A DNA stretch of 64,000 bases from Sarocladium kiliense (GCA_030734395.1 JAUZTG010000048.1:1612001-1676000), one strand, 5' to 3'. Shown: positions 33,579-46,190, counted from the stretch's first letter. Numbers and translations: made by a program. The notes: generated by a model not told the origin, from the letters alone.

Positions 33579-36529
33579 TATCGGATTATCATTCGTCGAG
33601 CTTCCATTAAGCGGATAGCGCCACGGAAGACTTGGTAGTTTGAGAAAACTGCTATATTAACAAAATGGGGCTGGGTCGAGGGGGCGTAGCTTGTCGCGCG
33701 ATGACGAAAGCTTGCTTCGTGTTCGGAACTCGAGCCGAGCGATGAAAGAGTTGAAGTGAATATCTGGCCTCGGTTGCCGTACAGGCCGCACACTGGTGAT
33801 GGTGAACTTTCGAAAGGACCCAGGACAACCAGAAGACCAGCGTGCCAAAAAAGATGCCGCAGGGGTCGAAGACAACGCGCTCAACGGGGCTGAAGGTGCA
33901 GAAAGTCGAGGAAGTGTCCCGAATGAGTAGTGCCAGGGGTTCCGGTGTTGGTTGACGTGCTAGAAGCAGCAAGGACTGAATAAGAAGCTTCGGGCCTTTA
34001 TATTCTCTTATCGTTCGCTCGTTCGCAAATCGTCCAGGCGCACTTTTGGATTTCGTTGACAGTCGTAATATCTCGAAGGATCGGACGTGCGAAGCTCGGA
34101 GGTTCTATCGACTAGGGGTGTCCAGTGTGTCGGCGTATGCCAGCAATTGCCCAATCGACAATGCGATGCAGGACAATGTTGAGACGGAAAGCGACAGGCG
34201 GCCGGCTAAGGAGTGCGATGGATAGAGGTTGGAGGCCCAAAGGGAGAAGATAGGGTAGAGAAAGACAAGAGGCCAGGCGGCAGAATAGCCAGAACTGGAT
34301 TTCAAGGAAAGACAGAAGAGGTGGGGAATTTCAATGAGCAGGGCCTATGGATGGATGGGTTGAGGAGAGGGCGGATGATGGAGGGGGGAGCGAGTAAGAA
34401 AGGAGGGCTGGATGAGAGGGCTAGAGTGGTAGAGAGGGTACGGAGATGGAAAAGAGGAGAGAAGAGAGGCAAGAGGGGTTGGGATTATGGAGAAGCAGAG
34501 TTGACAATGGGGGTTGATGGGAGAGAGAGGAGTAAGGGAGGATGAGATGGACAGCGTGAGGTACGAGTAAAGCTCAGCTCAGCACAGCACAGGAAAGGAG
34601 GAAGAGGGTCGAGGAGATGCCACGATGAGGTGCAGCAGCTTGAGCCTTGTCTTGCCTTGCCTTGCGTCCGCTTCGCCTTGCCTGTGCTGGCCTGGCTCTA
34701 TTTAGCAAACAGCACAGCACAGCTCAGGACCTAGAGGCCGTTGACAGCGTCGCTCCAGCACTATTTTACAGCAACCGTCAGTGCCCAGCCGGGGTGATGC
34801 CAGGAGCCGGATGGGATGAGCCTAGCGCCTGTCCAGTATCCCAGCCAGCCAAGTTAGTGCAGTTAGTGGTGCCGGTGGGTGGACCTGAGATGTGCTGAGC
34901 CGACGAGCGCGCGTCCCCTGTGTCCATCTCCCAGGCGCGGCACCAGTCCCTCCGCTCTCACCTCATGTCTGGCATCGCGGAGGCACACATAACAGCAGCA
35001 TCCTCTCAACCTCCAACTCCAACAACCCTCAAACAGGTTTCAAGTCTACCTGCTCTTTTCCCGTTGTATATACACTACATCCAAGTGCCGGATCGTCCAG
35101 CCACCATCTGGTCTCGCTCAATGATCGACAACCGCCGCTACTCACCTTCTCTCCAAAAGCTCCATCTCCAGCGTCCTTTCGTGCAAGTCACCATCCCCAT
35201 TCTGGATTCTCCCCCTGCTGCCCATAGCGCTGCCGTGTCTGCGAATCGCAACGGGCGCCTCTTCGCTCTATGAAACGCTGCCCTGCCAGGGGAGGGGAGG
35301 GGATCTTTCTCAAGGCCCTTCTGAGCTGTCAGGGGCTCCAACTCTCTGTCCCTCTGGTACCGAAAGGAACAAGAGAACCGAGCTAAGCGTAGAGCTCCAG
35401 GGAAAACACCGAAGATCTCATAGTAGCAAAATTCTAGCCTTAGATCTCTTCTGAAGAAACATCTCACTGCTCTCATCTGAAGCTTTGTCCGCCTTCCCAG
35501 ATAACATCCTCATCCCAGGACCAGCAGGAGAGACCCTAAACCTACCTCAACCACTCATCCTCCGCTTCCTCCTCCTAAAAAAGCAACAACAGTCTTGGCC
35601 ACCTCCCACCAGAAACGCAACCCTCGAAATCAGTGGCGGCTATATCACAAAGTCTCCTACCTTGCCTACCTATCCGCGTCTAATACCACCTCGCGAATCA
35701 AATGCGCCAGCCGGACCAAACATCCGCTCCTCACCTCTGAAACACGACCAGGTCTCCATCCCAACAGCCACCCCCAGTCCCGCCCCCCCTCTTACCCCTG
35801 ACGATGGATGGGGTGATTGCACTAATAAACTGCTCTGTGCTTTTCGGGTGTGCTGCGAGGGATGATGATAAAAAGGTGTCCAATTTTTGTTCGAGATCAG
35901 GATTCAGTCAGGGGTACGGAGTACTGTCATGTACAGTCAGGCTTGTAACCAAACTCGCCAGGGATCCGAGTTCCGAGGCGATGTCGATCACAGGGTCAAC
36001 ACCCCTTACACAACCACACACATCCACCCCCATCCTTCGTCATCACCGCCATCGGGTCACGAAACTTTGATCACAATGAATGATCTACCAATCAGCGTGC
36101 TAGGCCTTTATTAGACAAGTCATCCCATTCTAGGTACTCTTGCGTGTACGCTGTTCAGGCTCGCACGCATGCTCGTGAACGCTCATATGCTTGCTATCAA
36201 CCTCCTGGTCCACGCACAGCTGAATCGGCTCCCAGTGTAATCACAACTGCCTTCCTAGGGCCTCACTGACCTATATGGTTGCGAATGTGCTTCTCGCTTT
36301 TTATCTTGGCCTTCTGATCAAAAATCCCTGCGCGTCGTTCAGTGAGCATGGCTCACGTGTACGCTCGACACCTGAGGTATCGAGATGCATCATCATACGT
36401 GATCATGGTAGTCTCAACCCGCTTCATATCCGGAACGCCGAGCAGAAAAGAAACATGCTCCATCTCGCATCTCGCATCCCACCGTCCTGATAATCTTCAG
36501 CCATCCTACCGTGGCGTAAGCTGTTTCGA
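33579..36529. other. Long gene-free region upstream of the PUF gene
   Basis: Almost 3 kb between the PUF start (-) and the Cla4 stop (-). The PUF side includes a strongly purine-rich stretch on the plus strand (about 34,210-34,560), so its minus-strand leader would be pyrimidine-rich. Short direct repeats (CTTGC, CAGCACAG, CAGCTCAG) cluster at 34,570-34,730. A CCAAT box (CCAATCA) is at 36088-36092. No open frame here is convincing. Confidence 0.5.
34210..34560 (+). repeat. Polypurine-rich tract
   Basis: About 350 bp of plus strand are dominated by A and G (for example GGAGGGGGGAGCGAGTAAG and AGAGAGGAGTAAGGGAGG) with few pyrimidines. Relative to the PUF gene this is a C/T-rich stretch 630-980 bp upstream of the ATG, as seen in long fungal 5' leaders and promoters. 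Boundaries are approximate. Confidence 0.6.
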
Positions 36530-39426
36530 TTATTTGGCGTGCTTCTTGAAGGCGAGCAGCTCAGCCAGGCTATTGAGAGTGCAACCATGCTTCAAGAAGT
36601 CATGTGCCAACAACTCATCAGCAGAAGCGCGACTTTTGATATCCACGCACAAGCAAACGGACAGGAAAGCCTTGAGCTCCTTGCTCAGCTTCTCTGGCTT
36701 CTTGAGGCGAGGTGTTCCGTTCGTCGCGATGAGGTACAGAGCCTTAAGAGGCTCCTCATTGAGGTATGGAGGCTCGGATTCAATCATCTCAATGGCCATA
36801 ATACCAAGTGACCAGATATCAACCTTTGGGCCGTACTCCTTCTGCTTGACAACTTCGGGCGCCATCCAGTATGGCGTGCCCACCATGGTGGCACGCTTCG
36901 ATTTGGACTCGGTAAGCTTTGCGCAGAAACCGAAATCGGCTGCATTGATGTTAGCGGACCATGTACTCTCATGAGACGATCGTGAAAAAAGGACTCACTA
37001 ATTTTGACATTGCCGCGGGCATCCAGCAAGACGTTGTCACTCTTGATGTCACGGTGAATAATGCTCTGGGAATGGAGATGTTGCAAGCCACTGCATGTCT
37101 GCAAACTGTCAGTCATCATAAAACGTTCGACCGGCTGCTGAGACTAACCTCGTGGCAAATAGTGGAAATCTGCTCCTCTGAGATGGAGGGATTGTTGTCA
37201 ATCACGTCTGTCAGAGCACCACCCTCCATGTATTCCATGACAACCCAGAGCTCTGAGTTGTTGTTCCGCAGGAATGCGTCCAGGAAGTTGACAATGTTCT
37301 TGTGGCTGCTATCCTTCATGACCATGATCTCGTTGACAATCAACTCCTTCCTTGGCTGATGAGCGAGGTCCATCTGCTTAATGGCAACTTGCGCGCGGCT
37401 GCCTTGCTGACGCAGCACTTCGCGGGCTGTTCCAACAGCAGTGTCCTTGATCTTCGCGACGTAGACAGAGCCTGAGGCACCTTGACCGATCTTCTTCTGC
37501 TTTGAGTAAGAAAGGTTGGGGTCATCTTTCGAAACGGCCTCCTTGAGCTTGGCCATGACCTCACTCTCGGACATTGTCGACATTCGCACATCCTGCTTAC
37601 GCTCAGCGGCCGACGGCTTCGCTGTAAGAGCTGCTTCCGCTGCTTTGACGCCATCCGCCTGTGGCTGCTGGTTCGTCTTGGGTGCAACGTTCAGAGGCTT
37701 AACAGGAGCAGGGAGCCTCGACGACTGCTGCTGCTGCTGCTGGGGTTGCTTCACCTGTCCGTTATAGCCGTTGGGTGGGCGAGCGCCGTTGTTCATCGGA
37801 GGTTGCTCGCGAGGCGTACGAGGAATACCTTGCGGAGACCCAGAGTTGCCTTGAGCGCCCATCGGCGGACGTTGAGGGCCGCCTTGGCTAGGAGGGGCGG
37901 GAGCAGGACGCTGGGACTGGAGACTGTTCGGTGGGGGCCCTCGGGGCTTTCCTGGTGCAGGCGGTGCGGCTCTTGTTGGGTTGTACCTATCCGCGCCAGG
38001 CGCAGAGGGCTGCGAGCCACCATATCCACCGCCGCCGATCTCTTGTTGAGCCATTGGAACCTTGCTCTTGGGGAGCGTCGCATTATAAGCCTCCATCTCC
38101 CTGCGCTCTCGGTCCTCTGCCTCCCTCTGGCGTTGCGCTTCGAGCTGTTTCTTACGCTGTTCCTCCCGCAGCGACTCCTGTGACCCGTAACCAGATCCCA
38201 TCTGTTGCATGGGTGGCCTCTGCGGAGGCTGATCCGGACGCCGTTGTGCAGACTGCTGAGGGTTTGAGAAGCTAGGGTTGCGCTGCTGAGGAGTTGGGGG
38301 TGCCGGCCGTGGAGGCGCAACTCCAGCACCACCATACCCGAGTTGCTTGTTACCGAGCCCACCAGCGGGGGGTGTAGGTGTCAAGCTTGAAAAATGATTA
38401 GGGTTATCTGCGCGCTTGGCCAGGTCCGTGTAGAAGTCGAGAACCTCGAACACGGCTTGTGGGTTGCGTTCGTAGTCCTCCTTGGTGATAGCTGAAGCGT
38501 TGAGCAACTTCGACCACTCCGGAGGCAGTCCGGTGAACTCTCCGGACTGGGGATCAAAACCGACATGAACGGCGTGAGAGAAGTTTGTGGGATTACTCAC
38601 ACCACCCAGGCCAGGGCAAGCTCCATGGATGAAGTCAATCCACTCGTACAAGTCGTCGTCGCCCTTAACCTTAATTTGCAAGGTCTTGGTCGTGCCATCG
38701 TCGTCACCGGGACTGTTGGAGATACCGTCGGGCTTGCGCTTGATCTCGAAAATGGTCCCTCCCACCTCGACTCGGCCGACATTAACAACGTCTTTGAGAT
38801 AAAGAGTGTATGATACTTTACCCCCCTCGTTCTTGTGGAAGTCCAGAGACTCTTTCCGCAACACAAGGTACTTCTGCTTCCAGGGCTGAATGAAGTTCTT
38901 GCTCTCCTTGACGGAGGCCCATCCCTCCTTCTTGACCGCCACACCGCCCATACCATCAACGTTGTTAGACTGTTGCCTGGCAATTGGAAGAGAGATGGTC
39001 GAGCCAGTGTATGTCGAGGTAGCCGTGCTGCGCACTGGGGAAATGACCATATTGGCCATGCTTCCCGGCAGATTGGTGTTGGGGGTCAGAGCTAGGCGTG
39101 GTCGGTCTGTGGGAGGTCGTGGAGCTGGGCCAGGGTTCATGAACTGGCCCGTTGCGTATGAACTGGAGTGCGGTTAGCATAGAACTCTTAGTCTGGCGCA
39201 CGTTGAACATTCTTTGCATGAGCCAGGGACCGAAGGCGCTCAAAGTCTGAACAGCTGCCAAGAACGAAGGGGCCTGGTACAACTGCTGGCCCATTGCGGT
39301 CGACGAAGCTCCTTCGGTCCTACTACACTTCTACACCTGGGGCAAGGGAGCTCTAATCGAGCAGGAGGGACGGCGGCGGGCGCTTCTGAGCGCTCCTAAT
39401 GAAGCGACTTACGGATTTTGAGACAT
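36530..39426 (-). CDS. CLA4: PAK-family kinase Cla4 (PH, CRIB, kinase)
   Basis: Exons 39426-39413, 39162-37149, 37098-36999 and 36939-36530 give 845 aa, almost the same as yeast Cla4 (842). The first exon is only 14 nt (MSQN plus two bases), followed by a 250-bp intron; splicing gives MSQNPSYATGQFMNPGPAPR. Cla4 is an effector of Cdc42 and Rac in polarity, septin assembly and cytokinesis. Visible domains: PH at about 82-188 (KEGWASVKESKNFIQPWKQK), the CRIB motif at about 193-222 (VSNPTNFSHAVHVGFDPQSG), a long Pro/Gln linker with poly-Gln, then the kinase with glycine loop GQGASGSVYV, VAIK, HRDIKSDN, DFG and GTPYWMAPE. All catalytic residues are present. The PH domain separates it from Ste20, which lacks one. 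The 50-bp intron in the kinase is short but has TGACTGAC before the acceptor. Confidence 0.95.
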
Positions 39427-41634
39427 GATGAGGCAATTGCGTGCCTGGCGGCACGGGACGAATCGTAAGGTGGGGGATCAGGAATGCTTTTGGTCGAGAC
39501 CTGAATAGGAGGAGCCTTGAGCACAGGCGTCTAGAGAGGGGCGGGGGCCGGCGAGGAGAGGATAAGCTCCAAGCGCACGCACACTCAAGGTGAGAATTTG
39601 GTCGTCAACTGTTCGGCAAGACGAAGTCGGGACTTGTCGAGCAGTTGGCGCGAATAATCGCCTCCTCTCAATGTGATTGAGGGGAGCACATATGGCCACT
39701 GAAATGCGCCGTTGAGCGGTGTAGATGAGGTTGTGGAATTGTGCAGGAGACCCAAATGAGCTGGAGGCGCTGATGCGCACAGTTTAGCCAGCGACAATCT
39801 GTGCTCCTTTGCTCTCGTGAGGAGATGTTGGAAAGGCGACGTTGGGCGTTGGCGTTGTAGTGTAGTAGAGCAAGGCCGAGCTGGGGAGGGGTGGCCTGAA
39901 ATCAAACGGTCGTGGCAAAAGGCGTGGCTTGGGGGTGAGGGGAGCGCACAGGGTCGACGCTGGGTATCTCTCAAGGAAACGACAAAGCGAGGCCACGACG
40001 ATGGAATACGGGCTAGTTGAAGAGAGGTAACTCCTACGAAGAGGTAGGAGAAGAAGTTAGAGGAAGAGGAGGAGGAGGAGGCGAGTTGATAGTGGAAGCT
40101 GGGAGGGAGAGGAGAGGGAGAGGCGAAAGGAGGAGCAACAGGAGGAGGGTCAGCGGAGGAGAGATTGGCGCCCTGGAGGAGGCCAGGGCTCCCGTCTCCA
40201 CCTGCACCGCTGGGCTCCAGCAGCCGCCAGTGCTCCCGGCTTGGGCCTCAGGGGCCGCAGCCCACTAAGGATATAGCGGTGTCGCGATATTGGCTTGACT
40301 TGAGCCACACACGCTGAATGTCTAGACACAGTGACGGTGCGGCCGCTATACTGCTACCGTACTGTAATTAACACCAGAGGCTTGGAGGATGGAGGGTGGT
40401 CGGTTACTGGCAGGCAGCCCTTTCCGATGACATGCTTCGAATAACTCCGAGAAGACCCCTGTATGACAGACATCCTTCACCATCTTGCAGCTAGGGCATG
40501 GCAGTCTGTCCATGCATCTAAATCGAACCGCCTCGGCCATCGCGTGTAGGATGCCTCACTTCAGTCTCAGGGGTCAGGTTTCCAACAGTAGTCAGCGCAG
40601 AGGCCGTTTTCAGGGGGTGCCCATCGCCTGTGAATGTGGGGGTTTAAGGGGACAAAGGGTTAGAGTCTCGGGTGGTCATGGCGGCGACAACGAAACATGC
40701 AGCTTGGCTCTGACCTAGAATAATACTAAACCGTGTTTGTCCAGGATCTTATTTTCAGAATGGTCTGTCTCTATTTGCCTCCCAAGCCAAGATGCCTCTC
40801 CCCGTATATCGACCCATTGACGAAGCACGATTTGCTACTGTGACGAGACAGGAGTGCTTGTGGTGGGGTGGAGGCGCCAGCCCTCGGAATTGAAGCAAGC
40901 GTCTCTGCCTAGTGAGGTCAGGTAAGGCAGGATCTTGCCTGTTAGCTCCCGCGGCGGAAAGATTCTGGACTGTGCTGATCCGTGTCGGACCGCTGATCGT
41001 CCGCTTCAGGCTCAGGTTGAAGTCGGGCTTTCTGACCTGAGTGTTATTTTCTGCTGTCCCTTCCAGTGTCCTTGGGGTTCGCACCCGTCCAATGTGATAT
41101 GACAAAAATTGACCGCACTTTCAGCCAAATGCCAATCTCCGGAATCAATACGGAGTATATACGGGCAGATTGCTCCCAAGCGGCAGGACTCACAGCATAG
41201 GAATGAGTAGTACACAGTTACCAACCGGGGTCATGATTTCCAATCTTCACAAAACTTCCTCCTCCTTTGCAATAGCTTTTCCCAGCCTCACACACTCAGG
41301 TTCAAGATACCAGTAAACATCACGTAGGTTAGACCGCCACGTGAAACCGGTCAAACGAAGGCATCCGGGCCGGCCACCCCACATTCCCCAACCACCATCG
41401 CAGTGTGTGTGCCAGGGTCCCTACCTCCACTGCAGGTGATTCCTTATCGCTATCGCAATCGCTATCAGCCAGTCCCTCATCTTTTTTTTCCTTGCCCTCC
41501 ACCTCCAGTTCAGAAAGCGCATAACTTCGAACACGACGACAAGAGGCTCTCACCCCCACCATTCCGACGCCATATCCTAGCAAGACCTCTGGAATACCTA
41601 CAGAAACCGTCATTCATTCATAGCCACCGTCGCA
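39427..41634. other. Divergent promoter region
   Basis: 2.2 kb between the starts of CLA4 (-) and NIP7 (+). A GA-rich plus-strand stretch at about 40,020-40,165 is pyrimidine-rich in the CLA4 direction and probably part of its leader or promoter. The last 150 bp before NIP7 are CT-rich. No open frame is convincing. Confidence 0.5.
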
Positions 41635-42266
41635 ATGCGTCCTCTTACCGAGAAAGAGACTCAGACGCTCTTCACGAAGCTCGCGGGCTACACTGGCAAC
41701 TCGCTCAAGAACCTCATCGCCCCTCTTGACGACAGCCCGGATGCCGACCGCTACGTCTTCCGCCTGCAGAAGGATCGCGTCTACTACGTCCGTCTCTCTC
41801 TCGCCAATCTTGCCACCTCTATCGCTCGCGACAAGCTCCTTTCACTAGGCACCTGTCTAGGTACGTTACCCTATAAGCTGCTGTCTCTGCATGCTCCCTC
41901 CACATACTTACGACGAACCTCGCAGGCAAGTTCACCAAGACTGGCAAGTTCCGTCTTCACGTAACCGCCCTCCCTATCCTCGCCGAGCACGCTCGCTATA
42001 AGATGTGGGTCAAGCCTAACGGCGAGATGCCCTTCCTCTACGGCGGCAACGTCGTCAAGGCACACATTGGCCGGTGGTCCGACGACTGCCCCGAGCACCA
42101 AGGAGTCGTTGTCTATAGCATGAACGATACCCCTCTTGGCTTTGGTGTCACAGCGAAGAGCACCGCTGAGGCAAGGCGACTCGACCCAACGGGTATCGTC
42201 TGCTTCAGGCAGGCCGACTGTGGAGAGTACCTTCGTGACGAGGATAACCTATTCGCGACCGGCTAA
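41635..42266 (+). CDS. NIP7: 60S ribosome biogenesis factor Nip7
   Basis: Exons 41635-41860 and 41926-42266 (65-bp intron) give 188 aa, close to yeast Nip7 (181). It starts MRPLTEKETQTLFTKLAGY, the conserved opening of the family. The N-terminal half (1-90) is the Nip7 pre-PUA domain with YVFRLQKDRVYYV. The C-terminal half is a PUA RNA-binding domain (LHVTALPILAEHARYKMWVK, then YGGNVVKAHIGRWSDDCPEH and GVVVYSMNDTPLGFGV). Nip7 works in the nucleolus in late 27S pre-rRNA processing and binds Nop8 and Nsa-type particles. Its 3' end faces the glutamate kinase gene with only 239 bp between stops. Confidence 0.96.
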
Positions 42267-42505
42267 AGCCACACCGGGTGCGGTGGATTGTATGGAGAGG
42301 GCTTGAATATTCTACTATGTTGTCATGTTTGGCGTTCATCAAGGGCATGGGAATCCGCTCGAGGCGTTATCTGTTAAAAGAGAAAGAAAAGTGTCTGTAG
42401 GAAGACAATGATGGCATTCCAAGAAAGTATATAAACCCATCCATTTTATATTTGAAGATAAACGTGAAGTCATCCAAACGCAAAGTCATCATCTTGTGAG
42501 CTATC

Positions 42506-44090
42506 CTAAGGCTCTCTTGCAGAATGAGACGTGTACGACACATCTCGGATAGGTGTCGGCGGTCGGCTTTCCTTGCGGAAGAAGACGACGTGCTGCCTGT
42601 TAGCCACGTATTCGCTGTCTGCGTAACCGAGGATGTCCTCAATCTCTCCACTGTGGCACCCCATGATGCGCTGGATCTCGTTGCCCGCGTAGTTCACCAG
42701 AGCGCGACCGACCTCTTCTGCCGGTCCGCCCCAGTGCTTGCCGTCTGGTCCTGGGGAGCCTAGGCGGTTGACGACGACCAGACGTACAGCTTCATGCGCT
42801 GCGAAGTTGCCCTCGACATCGACGATGCCTACAGGGAGAAGGCCGGCCTTGCCCAGCAGAGCGCGATGCGCACCCTGATCAATATAGATTGTGCCGTGAG
42901 GTGTGGGTGTGTGTAGGAGCCAGAAGTGCCTGTCACGCATTGGCTCTGAAGAGGGGAGGAAGCGGGTATGTGGGGGTGGTGCTTGGTTGGGGTCATCGCA
43001 TGTTGAAGCTGCGCCGAGATTGAGTGGCGCAGACGACTGCGTCAGACCTTCGTTGCCGCCGAACGAGTATGCGCTGGCCTGCGGCCGGCCTTGGAGGTAC
43101 CGGACGATGTTGATGATGTTGCCCGGATTTGCGGACCTGGTGATGATTGTCATAACACCGGCTGTGATGCCCAGCCTGGCAGCGACGATCTTGGTACCCA
43201 TGCCACCGGTGCCGACCGACGAACCGGCACTTGAAACTGTAACACATGGGTTAGAGCTATGATAAACGGCAACGGCATCCCAGGGATGACATACCGTCGG
43301 CCTCAAGTTGTGACACGTCCTCGACAACCTCGATAGGTTTGGCGTCTGGGAACTTGCGGGGGTTCTTGTCGTACAAGCAGTCGACATCGGTCATTAGGAA
43401 CAGGAGATCGGCGTGGATCATCGCCGCCGTAACGGCAGACAGCGTATCGTTATCACCGAACTTGATTTCAGATACAGCGAGGGTATCGTTCTCGTTGACA
43501 ATGGGAATGACACCCATGTTGAGAAGCTCATTGAACGTATTTTGGGCGTTCAGGTAACGCTTGTGCTGTGGTCGGGGTTAGACAAGGCTGCGAATTGAAA
43601 GACCACAAAGAGTTACTCACATCCGCGATGTCGTTCCTCGTCAAGAGAATCTGAGCAATGGGCTGTGCAAGGTGAGCAAACAGGCTGTCCCAAAGACTCA
43701 TCAGTCGACATTGACCGATGGCTGCAAGGGCCTGGAAGAAGCTGTCAGCAATGGACTGAGAAAGACATGCTCAAGTGGGTGAGGGGTCCTTACCTGAAGC
43801 TGTGAGAGGTGCTTCGGCCTGTGATCGATGTCCATACGTCGTAAACCAACGCCAATGGCACCCGAGGAGACAATGACCACTCGATGGCCATCTTTCTTGA
43901 GTTTGGCAGCCGTGTCGACAATGAGTGTCAAGATGGGCAAGAGGGGTTCATGGGTTGTCTCGTCGACAATCGAGCTCGTTCCTGCAGGACATTTCCATGT
44001 GAGTAACTGGGCCGAGGGGGATCAGCGAACAAAAGGCGAAAACGTACCCAGCTTGATGACCACCGTCAACGGGATCGGCTTCTTCGTCAT
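42506..44090 (-). CDS. PRO1: Glutamate 5-kinase with PUA domain
   Basis: Five exons on the minus strand, 44090-44048, 43981-43794, 43731-43621, 43565-43295 and 43236-42506, give 447 aa. Introns are 55-66 bp. The enzyme phosphorylates L-glutamate to gamma-glutamyl phosphate, the first and usually proline-inhibited step of proline synthesis, in the cytosol. The amino-acid-kinase domain is clear: TVVIKLGTSSIVDE at the start, VIVSSGAIGVGLRRM, QILLTRNDIAD, VIPIVNENDTLAVSEIKFGD, NDTLSA, FLMTDVDCLYDKNP and GTGGMGTKIVAARLGITAGV. A PUA domain follows (IYIDQGAHRALLGKAGLLPV). Between GFG-like NEGLTQSS and the PUA there is a longer, low-complexity insert (about residues 285-325) than in yeast Pro1 (428 aa). 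Confidence 0.95.
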
Positions 44091-45333
44091 GGCTGCGGTT
44101 GGAAAAACGGTATTAGCGAAGAACAAAGACCAGTGTAATGACTTCGTGCCATGGGCCAGCGATAGATAGCAAAAGAATCCGGGGAAAGACAAGACTGTGG
44201 AGGATCGTGGAAGGCAAGGGTCCAAGGCCAGGCGGGAGCCACGGTTGAACTATTACTTGGGACGCTGAGACCCTAGGTGTTCCTGGACAACAGGGAAACG
44301 CGAAAGACGCGGGATAAATTGAAACGCTGGGACATCAGAGGTGCTTGGCTCACATTCGTCGGCTTCTGAGTTCGTCATTTTGGCGCGAGGTTTTCTGCAC
44401 AGTCCCTGTATGATCCTTGTTCCTTTCTCGTCTGTGTGTACAGCCGGATGTACTCTTTTTCAGTCAGAGCGTGTACATATGTTGCCGCAAGGTGGTCGTG
44501 GTACGGCAATGCGTGCGGCGTTATGTACTGTATGATTCTTTGCAGAACCTGGACGCAAGGTCAGAGTCTTATTGGATCGAATGACGGTCACTGTACCGCA
44601 GGGCCCGTTGACGTACCGTCAAACACTGGGCCGCCGAGGCCCGACTGGCTCCGCCTCTCCGTAAGCGTGGCTCCGTTACTGCCCTTGGCTCTCAAGGGGC
44701 TCCAAGGTTGCGTAGTGGTGCAGGACGGCCGGGGACAACTGGAGACTCTCATGGAGCCAGTTCCGAGCCTGTAGCCAACGACGTCGCCAAACTGCACCCA
44801 CCAATGCTACCAGGCGACAGGGCGTAGAAGGCGTGAGGATCAATGTACTGTTCGTGAAGACGGGGTGGCAGGAGACGTCATTGGTCGCTAGGAGAGTCGA
44901 TGTGGTTGTTCGCAGCCTCCTCGATGCCGCCGTGTCTGCAGCTAGACAAATTCAAGCCATGCACAGCAGCCCCTCGGGGGCACGGACGAGTCATTTTGCT
45001 GGTGGTGGAGGTACTTGTGACGTCGGCGGAGCTGCGCAGTGGAACCGCGTACCGTCGACTGGTGCAGGCCATGTACCCAAGTACCTATGTACCTGTGAAA
45101 ATCTCACCGCCCGGTCTGGAGCGGCAGAATTTTCAGCGGTGCTGATTGGCCTGTACACTGACCCCATCCACCACCTCCAGGATTCCAAGCAAAAGGGAGC
45201 CCGCCGACCACCGCGTCTTGCATCATTGAGGGGTGGCTTTGAGCGGGTAAAGAAAGCGAGTTTTTATACGGGAGACTTCTGGCAGGCAAAGAAAGCTATT
45301 GCAGGCGCGTTTCCCGAAAGAGTGTCATTTGCC
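44091..45333. other. Divergent promoter region
   Basis: 1.2 kb between the PRO1 (-) and ATP23 (+) starts. The ATP23 frame is open for 167 codons upstream of its ATG, but the residues look non-coding (Gly/Arg/Ser-rich, no family match). An inverted CCAAT box lies at 45145-45149. Confidence 0.5.
45145..45149 (-). promoter_or_regulatory. Inverted CCAAT box (CCAATCA)
   Basis: The plus strand reads GCTGATTGGCC, so the minus strand has CCAATCA. It lies about 185 bp upstream of the ATP23 ATG. HAP-complex sites commonly precede fungal genes for mitochondrial proteins, which fits, but a single match is weak. Confidence 0.4.
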
Positions 45334-46190
45334 ATGGCTGCCAACGACTCTGGCGCCGCGCCGCAGGCGTCGCCTCCCGACCCGTTGGCTGCTGCACCTG
45401 GAGCTTCGGCAAAGACGCAGGAGAGGACCAACGATCCTGCGAAAACGGGTTTCGACCCGCAGATGAAGTGGTGGATGAACTATTTCAATATCCTGACCGG
45501 CCAGATGACACCGGAGGGCCAGTTTCACTTCAGAGAATGGCGATATACGGTTCACGAGGAGAGGGACTGCAAAAAGTGCGAAGAGTATAGGGACTGGCTC
45601 TTCACTTACTCACCGACCGTCAACTTCCTGTCTGGGAAGATCCAGGATCTCAACGGCAAGCTGGACAAGTCCAATGTCCTGTGCCGTCGTTGCCCAGCAC
45701 GCCTGACCGAGGATGGTCAGGTTCATCGCCAGTCTGGTGGTTTCAGTCCTGACCACGGCATCCTCCTCTGCGCAAATGAGATCCGAGACCGCAAGCATCT
45801 CGAGGATACTTTGGCCCACGAGATGGTCCATGCTTGGGATCACCTCAGGTGGAAGGTGGACTGGATGGGCGACAAAGACCTGAAGCACGCAGCCTGTACA
45901 GAGGTCAGCAACACTTTGCTTATTGAAGTCTGTACCTACCTTGACTGACTGACTCTCTACAGATCCGAGCGTCCATGCTCAGTGGCGAGTGCAGATGGAC
46001 GAGAGAAGCGTTCACAAGGAACAACTGGACCTTGACGCAGCAATTCCAGAACTGTGTGCGTCAAAGGGCCATCAAGTCTGTCATGGCACGCCCAAGGTGC
46101 GAGGGCGAGGAACACGCATCCAAGGTGGTGCGCAAGGTCTGGGACTCGTGCTTCTCAGACACGAGGCCATTTGATGAAGTGTACAGATAA
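45334..46190 (+). CDS. ATP23: Mitochondrial inner-membrane metalloprotease/chaperone Atp23
   Basis: Exons 45334-45903 and 45963-46190 (59-bp intron, GTCAGC to CTACAG) give 265 aa. Atp23 sits in the intermembrane space, removes the presequence of ATP synthase subunit Atp6 and helps assemble the F0 ring; it also degrades Ups1. The zinc-protease motif HEMVHAWD lies after CANEIRDRKHLEDTLA, and the protein has the family's many conserved cysteines (DCKKCEEY, VLCRRCPA, ECRWTRE, QNCVRQRA, DSCFSD) that are oxidised by Mia40. The C terminus ends DSCFSDTRPFDEVYR, a typical family ending. The start MAANDSGAAPQ gives a disordered 30-residue N terminus, as in filamentous-fungal homologues. There is no classical presequence, as expected for a Mia40 substrate. 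Confidence 0.95.

Noticed and set aside
34105..35865. Several 66-126 codon frames in the gap upstream of the PUF gene
   Set aside because: Pro/Ser/His-rich chance frames across pyrimidine- or purine-biased DNA with no family resemblance.
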